DNA from: Pseudomonas sp. ok272
GTDB lineage: Bacteria > Pseudomonadota > Gammaproteobacteria > Pseudomonadales > Pseudomonadaceae
Reading direction: 5' to 3'
Length of the DNA: 64,000 bases
NCBI RefSeq assembly: GCF_900109995.1
Contig: NZ_FOCB01000007.1
Coordinates: 124,001-188,000 of the forward strand
Made by a program: the position numbers and the translations under genes. The notes under the pieces are model-generated. The model saw only the letters and a program-made list of their open reading frames with translations. It made no database searches and was not told the DNA's origin. Shown here piece by piece: positions 1 to 6,763 of this stretch. Positions within the stretch are counted from its first letter, which is position 1. The number at the start of each line of letters is the position of its first letter.

Positions 1-438
1 GAACTTCAGCGCGTTCTGGCGGAACAGGTCCAGCAGGCGGCCGGGGGTGGCCACCAGCAGGTCGACGCCTTTGCGCAGCTTCATCATTTGCGGGTTGATG
101 CTGACGCCGCCGTACACCGCGTAGGTGCTCAGCGGCAGGTGCTCGGCGTACTGGCGCACGCTTTCATGCACCTGTTCGGCCAGTTCGCGGGTCGGCACCA
201 GGATCAGCGCACGCACCGAGTTCGGCGTGACTTTCGGCCCTTCCATGGCCAGCAACTGCAACAGCGGCACGGCAAAGCCGGCGGTCTTGCCGGTGCCGGT
301 CTGGGCCGCAGCCATCAGGTCGCGACCGGCCAGCACCGCCGGAATGGCTTGCGCCTGGACCGGCGTCGGGGTCTGGTAACCGAGCGTCTCAAGGGCGCGC
401 AGCAAGGGTTCGATCAGGCCAAGAGTGGCGAAAGTCAT
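1..438 (-). CDS. rhlE: DEAD-box ATP-dependent RNA helicase RhlE-like (N-terminal part only)
   Basis: The minus strand encodes the first 146 residues of a DEAD-box helicase, and the gene runs off the left edge of the window. Visible motifs are the Q motif [11 protein letters not shown] (about residues 24-33), Walker [10 protein letters not shown] (44-52), motif Ia PTRELA and motif Ib ATPGR. The DEAD box itself lies outside. The family unwinds short RNA duplexes in ribosome assembly and mRNA decay. The opening MTFATLGL and early Q motif are RhlE-like, but the C-terminal tail that would separate RhlE from other paralogues is not visible. Confidence 0.85.
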   Translation of the reverse strand, partial: MTFATLGLIEPLLRALETLGYQTPTPVQAQAIPAVLAGRDLMAAAQTGTGKTAGFAVPLLQLLAMEGPKVTPNSVRALILVPTRELAEQVHESVRQYAEHLPLSTYAVYGGVSINPQMMKLRKGVDLLVATPGRLLDLFRQNALKF

Positions 439-495
439 GGAGATACCGTAGGAGAAATCAGCGCAGGTGTGCAATGCGCCGCAGTTTACCCTAAA

Positions 496-1386
496 TCACT
501 GCGGTTTCTGCTTACGCCACTGCGGCAAGCCGATCAACACCACGGCGCTGATGATCACCGTCATCGCCAAGGCCTCTTCCCACCCGATGGTTTCACCGGC
601 AAACACGATCCCCAACAGCACCGCCACCGCCGGGTTGACGTAGGCATAGCTGGTGGCCGCCGCCGGGCGGACGTGCTTGAGCAGGTACATGTAGGCGTTG
701 AACGCCACGATAGAACCGAACACCACCAGGTACATCAAGGCGGCCCATCCTTCGACCGGAGGCACGCTGTGCAGGCGCTCGCCGGACAGCGCACTGGCGA
801 TCAACAGCACCACGCCGCCCACCAGCATTTCCGCGGCACTGGCCATCGCCCCCTGGGGCAGCGGCAGATGCTTGCTCCACACCGAGCCGAACGCCCAGGC
901 CGCGGCTGCAAAGATCAACAGCATGGCGCCCAGCGGGCTCGACTGCAGGTTGGACCCCAGGTTGAGCATGCCGATGCCCACCAGGCCCAGCGCAATCCCC
1001 GCCCACTCCAGACGGGTATTACGCGCGCCCCAGAAATAACCACAGAGCAAGGTAAACAATGGCACCGTCGCCACCGCCAACGCCGCCACACCGGAGGTCA
1101 CGCCCGCATGTTCGGCGACGGTCACCGCGCCATTGCCGCAACTGAGCAGCAACACGCCGATGGCGGCCGCGGCCTTCCATTGCGGCCAGGTCGGCGCGGG
1201 AGCACCCCGCCAACGGAGAAAGGCGTACAGCAAGGTGCCGGCAATCACGAAGCGAACGCCCCCGAGCATCAGCGGCGGCCAATACGCCACGCCAATGCGG
1301 ATCACCAGGTAGGTTGAACCCCAGATCACATACAGCGCAAAAAAGGCACCAATCAGCGGTAACGGGAAGCGGCGAAGGCCAGGCAT
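496..1386 (-). CDS. EamA/DMT-family exporter (YedA-like)
   Basis: A 296-residue inner-membrane protein with about ten hydrophobic segments arranged as two EamA repeats. The N-terminal IWGSTYLVIRIGV motif is typical of the drug/metabolite transporter superfamily, YedA/RhtA branch. Members of this branch export amino acids or small metabolites; the substrate here cannot be read from sequence. It is transcribed divergently from the Lrp/AsnC regulator starting at 1547, and such exporter-regulator pairs commonly form one amino-acid-responsive unit. That link is inference. Length is normal and no disruption is seen. Confidence 0.85.
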   Translation of the reverse strand: MPGLRRFPLPLIGAFFALYVIWGSTYLVIRIGVAYWPPLMLGGVRFVIAGTLLYAFLRWRGAPAPTWPQWKAAAAIGVLLLSCGNGAVTVAEHAGVTSGVAALAVATVPLFTLLCGYFWGARNTRLEWAGIALGLVGIGMLNLGSNLQSSPLGAMLLIFAAAAWAFGSVWSKHLPLPQGAMASAAEMLVGGVVLLIASALSGERLHSVPPVEGWAALMYLVVFGSIVAFNAYMYLLKHVRPAAATSYAYVNPAVAVLLGIVFAGETIGWEEALAMTVIISAVVLIGLPQWRKQKPQ

Positions 1387-1546
1387 GGGATGCTCTAAGA
1401 CAGGACAAGGGGAGCGTTATTCTAGAAACCCGACAGGCGGAATTTAAGTTACAAAACCTGTTTATAAGGGCCATACACTTTTCAAAGCACGGAGTTCACG
1501 GCTATAAACCATGCTTTCGAAAGCCTGTGGTTCCAGGAGCCTGTTG

Positions 1547-2002
1547 ATGGACAAATACGATCGAATGCTGCTCAGCGCCCTCATGGAAAACGGCCGGGCG
1601 TCCTATGCCGAGCTGGCGCGCAAGGTCAACCTGTCGGCGCCGGCGGTGGCCGAGCGGGTGGCCAAGCTGGAATCGAGCGGGGTGATCACCGGCTACCAGG
1701 CCAACGTCGACTTGGCCAAGGTCGGCCTGCCGATCCAATGCATGATCGAACTGCGCCTGACCCAGCACGGCAACCAGAAAGCCTATGACGAAATGGTCAA
1801 TATCCCCCAACTCACGGAATGCCATCGCGTGACCGGCGACTCGTGCGTGATCATGCGCGGCGCAGTCGCCTCGATGATCGAGCTTGAGGCACTGATCAAC
1901 CGCGTGGCCCGCTTCGGCTCCAGCAAGACCTCGATCGTGCTCTCCAGCGCCTTCGAAAAGCGCGTGCCGCTGGGGCAGTTGGAGGGCAATGGCAAAGCCT
2001 GA
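1547..2002 (+). CDS. Lrp/AsnC-family transcriptional regulator
   Basis: A 151-residue regulator. The N-terminal winged helix-turn-helix (MDKYDRMLLSALMENGR onward) is followed by the RAM ligand-binding domain from about residue 65. The ATG at 1547 is chosen over the in-frame ATG at 1511 because an AGGAG lies at 1535-1539 and because MDKYDR matches the usual family N-terminus. It faces the DMT exporter across a short shared intergenic region, so it probably controls that gene and itself; this is inference. A 193-bp REP-bearing block that is repeated at 12.7 kb starts about 100 bp after its stop. Confidence 0.88.
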   Translation: MDKYDRMLLSALMENGRASYAELARKVNLSAPAVAERVAKLESSGVITGYQANVDLAKVGLPIQCMIELRLTQHGNQKAYDEMVNIPQLTECHRVTGDSCVIMRGAVASMIELEALINRVARFGSSKTSIVLSSAFEKRVPLGQLEGNGKA

Positions 2003-2107
2003 AGCGGCGCGACCGTTGCGGGCCGAGCGGCCTCTTCGCCAGCAAGCCGGTCTCGCGCCCACACAAATCTACGGCGAACACACATCCTGCTCCCGACCCA
2101 GATCCCT

Positions 2108-2300
2108 TGTGGGAGCAACTGTCTTAGCCATGCCGCTCGTCACCACCATCGCGAGCAGGAATCTGGGTTGAGCCCGTAGGAGCGAGGCTTGCCCGCGAAC
2201 CGGCCAGCCCATTCAACATTGATGTCGCCAGACTTACCGCCTTCGCGGGCAAGCCTCGCTCCTACAAGGAATCCGGGCCTGACACGGGATGGGTGTTCAC
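2108..2300. repeat. 193-bp duplicated REP-bearing block, copy A (uninterrupted)
   Basis: This block is almost identical to 12683-13030 once the insertion there is removed, both running from TGTGGGAGCAACTG to GGGTGTTCAC. It contains an inverted REP pair with arms at about 2176-2199 and 2242-2265 (GTAGGAGCGAGGCTTGCCCGCGAA-type and its complement) and a decayed REP arm at its left end. With the next REP pair it fills the 432-bp gap between 2002 and 2435. Another decayed arm lies near 2029-2063. I see no gene here. Confidence 0.85.
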
Positions 2301-2311
2301 TGTGGACCAGG

Positions 2312-2400
2312 GTGGGAGCGGGCTTGCTCGCGAAGGCGGCGTATCAGTCAGCACATGCATCAACTGGCGCACTGCCTTCGCGAGCAAGCCCGCTCCCACA
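2312..2400. repeat. REP inverted pair (REPIN)
   Basis: Two complementary arms (GTGGGAGCGGGCTTGCTCGCG type at 2312-2339 and its complement at 2374-2400) enclose a short spacer. This is the standard doublet of Pseudomonas extragenic palindromes. It lies downstream of the convergent exonuclease gene. Confidence 0.88.
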
Positions 2401-2434
2401 GGGGTATTGATTCTCGCAGGGTTAGTCGTGTGCT

Positions 2435-3046
2435 TTAAAACCCGCGATGGCGCTTGAGGTGTTCGTTGATTTTCGCCGCCGGCACTTTCTGCAAGCTGCG
2501 CAGCAGGTCGTGGGACAGCTCGCGCAAGCCGTGTTTGCTGCGCAGTTCAGCGGCCAGGTGGGTCGTCAGGTTGGCGGCCATTTCCGCATCGGCCATGGCC
2601 CGGTGAGCCTGGCCGGTGTGCGGCAGGTGGGCGAAGCTGGTGAGGGTGCCGAGCTTGTGGTTGGGCGCGGCCGGCATCAGGCGCCGGGCCAACAGCAGCG
2701 AACAGGCAAAGTGCTGCAGGCGGGTGCGTTTGATTCGTCCCAGCTCGAAGTCCCAGAACTTCTGGTCGAAAGCGGCGTTGTGCGCCAGCAACGGCGTGGT
2801 GCCCACGAATTCGTTGACCTCATTCATCACCTGCTCGGCCGAGGGCGCGGTGCGCAGCATCGCGTTGCTGATCCCGGTCAGTTGCTCGATGAACCCGGGC
2901 ACCCGCACACCGGCATTCATCAGGCTCTGGTAACGCTCCACGATCTGGCCTTTTTCCAGGATCACCACGGCGATTTCCGTGGCCCGGCAACTGCTGCTCG
3001 GGGAGATCCCGGTGGTTTCAAAGTCGATGACGGCTATGCGTTCCAA
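2435..3046 (-). CDS. DnaQ-like 3'-5' exonuclease (DEDDh)
   Basis: A 203-residue stand-alone exonuclease domain. The DEDDh residues are visible: IDFETTG near residue 7 (ExoI), AHNAAFD near 90 (ExoII) and HRAMADAE near 143 (ExoIII with the His). The family removes nucleotides from 3' ends and resembles the PolIII epsilon or RNase T type fold. It is not the epsilon subunit itself, which has a C-terminal clamp/alpha-binding tail absent here. The start codon is TTG with an AAGGA 6-8 bases upstream. The NYN-domain nuclease-like gene lies just upstream on the same strand, so the two may be cotranscribed. Confidence 0.85.
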   Translation of the reverse strand: MERIAVIDFETTGISPSSSCRATEIAVVILEKGQIVERYQSLMNAGVRVPGFIEQLTGISNAMLRTAPSAEQVMNEVNEFVGTTPLLAHNAAFDQKFWDFELGRIKRTRLQHFACSLLLARRLMPAAPNHKLGTLTSFAHLPHTGQAHRAMADAEMAANLTTHLAAELRSKHGLRELSHDLLRSLQKVPAAKINEHLKRHRGF

Positions 3047-3072
3047 ACCTGTTCCTTGCGTGTAATGGGTGG

Positions 3073-3552
3073 TCAGTTTTTAAGCAGCAACGCGCCTTCG
3101 ATCGGCACGTAGCGGCTGGCGGCGCGAATCAGCGAGTTGGCCGTGAGCCCGGGCACGCCATAGGCGACCGCCGTGACCCCGTGCTTGGCGATGATACGCT
3201 CCAGCAGCATGTCGAAATCGCCATCACCGGAGGCCAGCACCACTTCGTCGACATGATCGGCGGCGTCCATGATGTCCAGGGTGATGCCCACGTCCCAGTC
3301 GCCCTTGGCCGAGCCGTCGCTGCGCTGGATGTAGGGCTTGAGCTTCACGATGAAGCCCAGGTTGCGCAGGATCTGCTGGAACTGCTGCTGCTTGCTGTCG
3401 CCACGGTCGATGGCGTAGGCATAGGCCTCGACGATCTCGCCCTGTTTGCTGATATCAGCCCACAAGGCGGCGTAGTTGAAATGGCAACCATAGGCCTGGC
3501 GCACGGTGTAGTAGAGGTTCTGGACATCGGCGAACACTGCGATCTTCTTCAC
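3073..3552 (-). CDS. NYN (PIN-like) domain protein, LabA/DUF88 type
   Basis: A 159-residue single-domain protein. The acidic residues of the NYN fold are present: FADVQNLYY at residues 6-14, GDWDVGITLDIMD around 80-92 and SGDGDFDMLL around 103-112. Known NYN proteins are metal-dependent RNases, but the substrate of this bacterial subgroup is not established. The start is GTG, preceded by TGAGGA at good spacing. The exonuclease gene follows 26 bp downstream on the same strand. Confidence 0.82.
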   Translation of the reverse strand: MKKIAVFADVQNLYYTVRQAYGCHFNYAALWADISKQGEIVEAYAYAIDRGDSKQQQFQQILRNLGFIVKLKPYIQRSDGSAKGDWDVGITLDIMDAADHVDEVVLASGDGDFDMLLERIIAKHGVTAVAYGVPGLTANSLIRAASRYVPIEGALLLKN

Positions 3553-3680
3553 CGCAAATCCTCATGGCGCAGGCGATAGATCGGGCTCAGGGCCCGAAAA
3601 GTCGCCCAGTATGCCAGCCACGGGGAAGCTTGCGTGAATCATCCGTCCGGGGCGGCCCAAGGCCCCGGACGAATGGCGAG

Positions 3681-4451
3681 TCAGACGAAGGAATCGTCGT
3701 CGCCAAACAACGATGAGCTGTCATCGCCATAGTCCGTGTCCGCGAAGCCAGCCTGATCATTGCCGGCCATGCGCGCGTCGTCGCCCCAGCCATTGCCGCT
3801 GGTGTCGTTGACCTGGGCCGGTTGTTCCTTGATGACTTCGACGATTTCCTGGGGCTGTTGGTTGCTGTGGAACAGGCTGCTGATGCCCTGGGCGAGCATC
3901 ACGCCGCCGGCCACACCGGCGGCGGTTTTCAGGGCGCCACCGAGGAAGCCGCTGCCCGCTGCCGGAGCCGCTTGCGTGGGTGGCGCATAGTTTTGTTGTG
4001 GCGCGCCATAGCCCGGTTGCGGGGCACTGTAGGTGGGTTGCGGCGCCTGATTGGGCGCCGGCCGCCCCGGCTCGCGCCAACCGTTGCCCGCGAACGTCGG
4101 AGCGCTTTGCGACGGTGCCGGCTGTGGATCGCGGGCGCCACCAAAGAGGCTGGAGAGAAACCCGCCGCCAGTGCCTGGCGCGGGCGCAGCGGTCTGGGCA
4201 GTCGCCTGTTGCAATTGCGCCTCCAACTGTTGAACCTGCTGGGCCAGCTGTTTGTTCTGCTCGTCAAGGTGCTTGATCGTGGCCTCTTGCACCAGAATCG
4301 CCTGAGTCATGAAATACCCCGCCGCCGGCTGGCGACCCAGGTGTTCCTTGATCCGCGCCTCGGCCTGGGCATCACGCGGGGCGGAGTCCGTTTCGGCCTG
4401 CTGCAGCCGTGAAAACAGTCCATCGATCAGGGTTTGTTCTTCGCTGTTCAT
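3681..4451 (-). CDS. DUF2076 domain protein
   Basis: A 256-residue protein with three parts. The N-terminal part (about 1-100) has the DUF2076 opening MNSEEQTLIDGLFSRL and a Gln-rich probable coiled coil (KQLAQQVQQLEAQLQ). The middle is Pro/Gln/Ala-rich and flexible (about 100-165). A short Gly/Ala-rich hydrophobic segment (GSGFLGGALKTAAGVAGGVMLAQGI) precedes an acidic C-terminus ending DDDSFV. The function of DUF2076 is unknown; the organisation suggests an envelope-associated or oligomeric protein. It is divergent from the YciC-like gene. Confidence 0.8.
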   Translation of the reverse strand: MNSEEQTLIDGLFSRLQQAETDSAPRDAQAEARIKEHLGRQPAAGYFMTQAILVQEATIKHLDEQNKQLAQQVQQLEAQLQQATAQTAAPAPGTGGGFLSSLFGGARDPQPAPSQSAPTFAGNGWREPGRPAPNQAPQPTYSAPQPGYGAPQQNYAPPTQAAPAAGSGFLGGALKTAAGVAGGVMLAQGISSLFHSNQQPQEIVEVIKEQPAQVNDTSGNGWGDDARMAGNDQAGFADTDYGDDSSSLFGDDDSFV

Positions 4452-4638
4452 GGCGACCTCATAGATTGCCGGAAATCGGTGCCTTCCCCCTTATGAGGGC
4501 AGGTGCTCTCCAGTAATGGGGCAGTCACCGATTGTTTCAATGAGGTTTACCGAAGGTTTACCTTGGTTCAGCTTTTGTTCAGCCACCGGCCGCATCGGTT
4601 ACAGTGGCGACATCTCCTGTAACCGGTGAAGGCGACCG

Positions 4639-5313
4639 ATGAATCCGTTCGAAGTACTGCGCGACTCCCTCTATTTCTTCCAGCGCAACCTGGGCCGCAT
4701 CGCGGTGCTGTGCCTGCCGTTGGTGATCCTTGAAGCCCTGCTGCAATTACTGGTCGATCACAGCCAGGGGCCGGAGGCCTTTCCCGGTTTCAGCGTGGTG
4801 GTCGGGTTGCTGGTGTATCCGCTGTACACCGGCGCGCTGATCCTGTTCCTCGATGCTCGCAGCCGGGGCGAATCCCCGAGCACCATGGCGTTGCTGTCCG
4901 CTGCTGCCCGCCTGTGGCCGCGCTTTGCCCTGCTGACGGCGGTCAGCACGTTGCTGATCCTGGTGGGGTTGTCGCTGTACTTCCTGCCGGGGATCTGGCT
5001 GATGGTGATGCTGGCGTTCGCCGAGTATTTGCTGGTGCTGCGCAATATGCAGCCATTGGCCGCCATGCGTGAAAGCATGCGCCTTGTTCGCGGTAACTTC
5101 CTACGGATCCTGGTGTGCATTCTTTGCGTGATGGGCCCGTTGTGGCTGCTGCGGGGGGCGACGATGTCGATCTACCCGCCGCCGCAGAACCCGATGCTGA
5201 CGCTGGTCATCGAAAGCGCCCACAGCTTCCTGCAACTGTTCACCAGCGTGGTGCTGTTCCGCCTGTTCATGCTGATCGGCCAAACCCCTGACAAGCCCGA
5301 GGGAGGTATCTGA
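4639..5313 (+). CDS. YciC-family (UPF0259) inner-membrane protein
   Basis: A 224-residue protein with about six hydrophobic segments and the opening NPFEVLRDSLYFFQRNLGRI, like the enterobacterial YciC/UPF0259 family. Function is not established. The ATG follows GTGAAGGCG at a plausible distance. A weak sigma70-like pair (TTGTTC near 4568 and TTACAG near 4591) lies upstream. The next gene starts 77 bp downstream on the same strand. Confidence 0.8.
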   Translation: MNPFEVLRDSLYFFQRNLGRIAVLCLPLVILEALLQLLVDHSQGPEAFPGFSVVVGLLVYPLYTGALILFLDARSRGESPSTMALLSAAARLWPRFALLTAVSTLLILVGLSLYFLPGIWLMVMLAFAEYLLVLRNMQPLAAMRESMRLVRGNFLRILVCILCVMGPLWLLRGATMSIYPPPQNPMLTLVIESAHSFLQLFTSVVLFRLFMLIGQTPDKPEGGI

Positions 5314-5389
5314 CCCCACGGCCCTTGGGATCAGGCCGCGCGCTCGGTTATGCTCGGGGTCACCTTGGTCACACTAAGTCAGTCGAGCC

Positions 5390-6457
5390 ATGTACCGTCT
5401 ATTGCGCTATACGCTGTTGAGCCTGCTGGTCGTCGTCGCGCTGCTCTACAGCCTGACCTGGCGCCCCGACGCCAAGGAAACGCTGCCCATGCGCTGCGCC
5501 GCCGATGCGCCGGTGCTGGTTCCCGGCCAGGCGTTAAAAGTCATGACCTGGAACGTGCAGTACCTGGCGGGCAAACGCTATGTGTTCTGGAATGACCTGG
5601 CCCAGGGCACCGACGAAGCGCCAACCCCCGCGGACATGGCCTTCAGCCTGGACGAAGTGGCGCGGGTGATCCGTGACGAACAGCCGGACCTGGTGCTGCT
5701 CCAGGAGTTGGATGACAACGCCAAGGCCAGCGACTACCAGGATCAACTCAAGCTGCTGCGTGAACGCCTGACCGACCTCTACCCCTGCTCCACCCAGGCC
5801 TTCGACTGGAAAGCCGACTTCGTCCCCAACCTGCATATCTTCGGCAGCGTCGGCCGGCAATTGGCGACCTTGAGCCGCTACCACATCGAACACGCCGAAC
5901 GCCTGCAACTGCCCGAAACCCAGGGCAACGTCATCAGCCGCCAGTTCCAACCCCGCAATGCCCTGTTGGTGAGTTACCTGCCGCTGCGCGATGGGGGGCA
6001 ACTGGCGGTGCTCAATACCCACCTCGACCGGGCGCTGCAACCGGACGACACCCTGCAGGACAAGGTGGTCGCCGTGGCCAAGGTGCTGGACAAATACGAG
6101 GCCCAGGGAACCGCGTGGTTGATCGGTGGCGACTTCAACCTGTTGCCGCTGGGGCAATATCAGCGCCTGGCCGCCGAACAACGCACGCCCTACTCTGCCG
6201 ACAGTGCGTTGCACCGGCTGTGGGATAAGTACCCGATGATCCCCACCAATAATGAGGCCAGCGGCGCCGATCGCGACCAGTGGTTGACCCACTACCCCAA
6301 CGATCCCGGCCTCAACGGTCCGGACCGCACCGTCGACTACCTGTTCTACAGCCCAAAAATCAAGCGGGTGCAAGCCCGGGTGCGGCAGGACGACACCTTG
6401 CGCATCTCCGATCACTTGCCGGTGATTGCACGGTTCTTGTTGCCGGCGACACCGTAG
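5390..6457 (+). CDS. Endonuclease/exonuclease/phosphatase-fold hydrolase, membrane-anchored
   Basis: A 355-residue protein with an N-terminal hydrophobic anchor (about residues 5-23) followed by an EEP catalytic domain. The metal-binding and catalytic motifs are present in order: MTWNVQYL, LLQELDD, LNTHLDR, IGGDFNL and a C-terminal ISDHLPV. The fold covers AP endonucleases, DNases, sphingomyelinases and inositol phosphatases. The membrane or periplasmic location argues against a DNA-repair role, so a lipid or phosphoester substrate is possible, but this is inference. Confidence 0.85.
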   Translation: MYRLLRYTLLSLLVVVALLYSLTWRPDAKETLPMRCAADAPVLVPGQALKVMTWNVQYLAGKRYVFWNDLAQGTDEAPTPADMAFSLDEVARVIRDEQPDLVLLQELDDNAKASDYQDQLKLLRERLTDLYPCSTQAFDWKADFVPNLHIFGSVGRQLATLSRYHIEHAERLQLPETQGNVISRQFQPRNALLVSYLPLRDGGQLAVLNTHLDRALQPDDTLQDKVVAVAKVLDKYEAQGTAWLIGGDFNLLPLGQYQRLAAEQRTPYSADSALHRLWDKYPMIPTNNEASGADRDQWLTHYPNDPGLNGPDRTVDYLFYSPKIKRVQARVRQDDTLRISDHLPVIARFLLPATP

Positions 6458-6480
6458 ATCCCGCGTCCATAACTGTCCCT

Positions 6481-6573
6481 GTGGGAGCGGGCTTGCTCGC
6501 GAAAGCGGTGGGTCAAGCACCCTTGATGCTGAATGTGCTGGCCTCTTCGCCGGCAAGCCGGTCTCGCTCCCAC
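6481..6573. repeat. REPIN with mismatched arms
   Basis: The left arm is GTGGGAGCGGGCTTGCTCGC. The right arm (TTCGCCGGCAAGCCGGTCTC followed by GCTCCCAC) belongs to a different REP subtype, so the two arms pair poorly. The spacer is nearly identical to that of the next REPIN. Together with 6623-6710 it fills the roughly 300-bp gap before hrpB. Confidence 0.85.
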
Positions 6574-6622
6574 AAAGGGATTTATGGCGTGACACACATC
6601 CCGCACCCGACCACCCACCTCT

Positions 6623-6710
6623 GTGGGAGCGGGCTTGCTCGCGAAAGCGGTGGGTCAAGCGCCCTTGATGTTGAATGTGCTGGCCTCTTCGCGAGCAAGC
6701 CCGCTCCCAC
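6623..6710. repeat. REPIN, tandem relative of the preceding one
   Basis: The arms GTGGGAGCGGGCTTGCTCGC and their exact complement enclose a spacer (GGTGGGTCAAGC, then GAATGTGCTGGCC) that it shares with 6481-6573. Confidence 0.88.
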
Positions 6711-6763
6711 GAGGGTGAACACATGGCCTAGGCCCAGTCAAAATCCTTTGTTGGCGGATCGTT

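Noticed and set aside
6481..6710. CRISPR-like array from regularly repeated palindromes
   Set aside because: There are only two units, they are inverted pairs and not direct repeats with unique spacers, and the same units are scattered singly elsewhere; they are REPINs.
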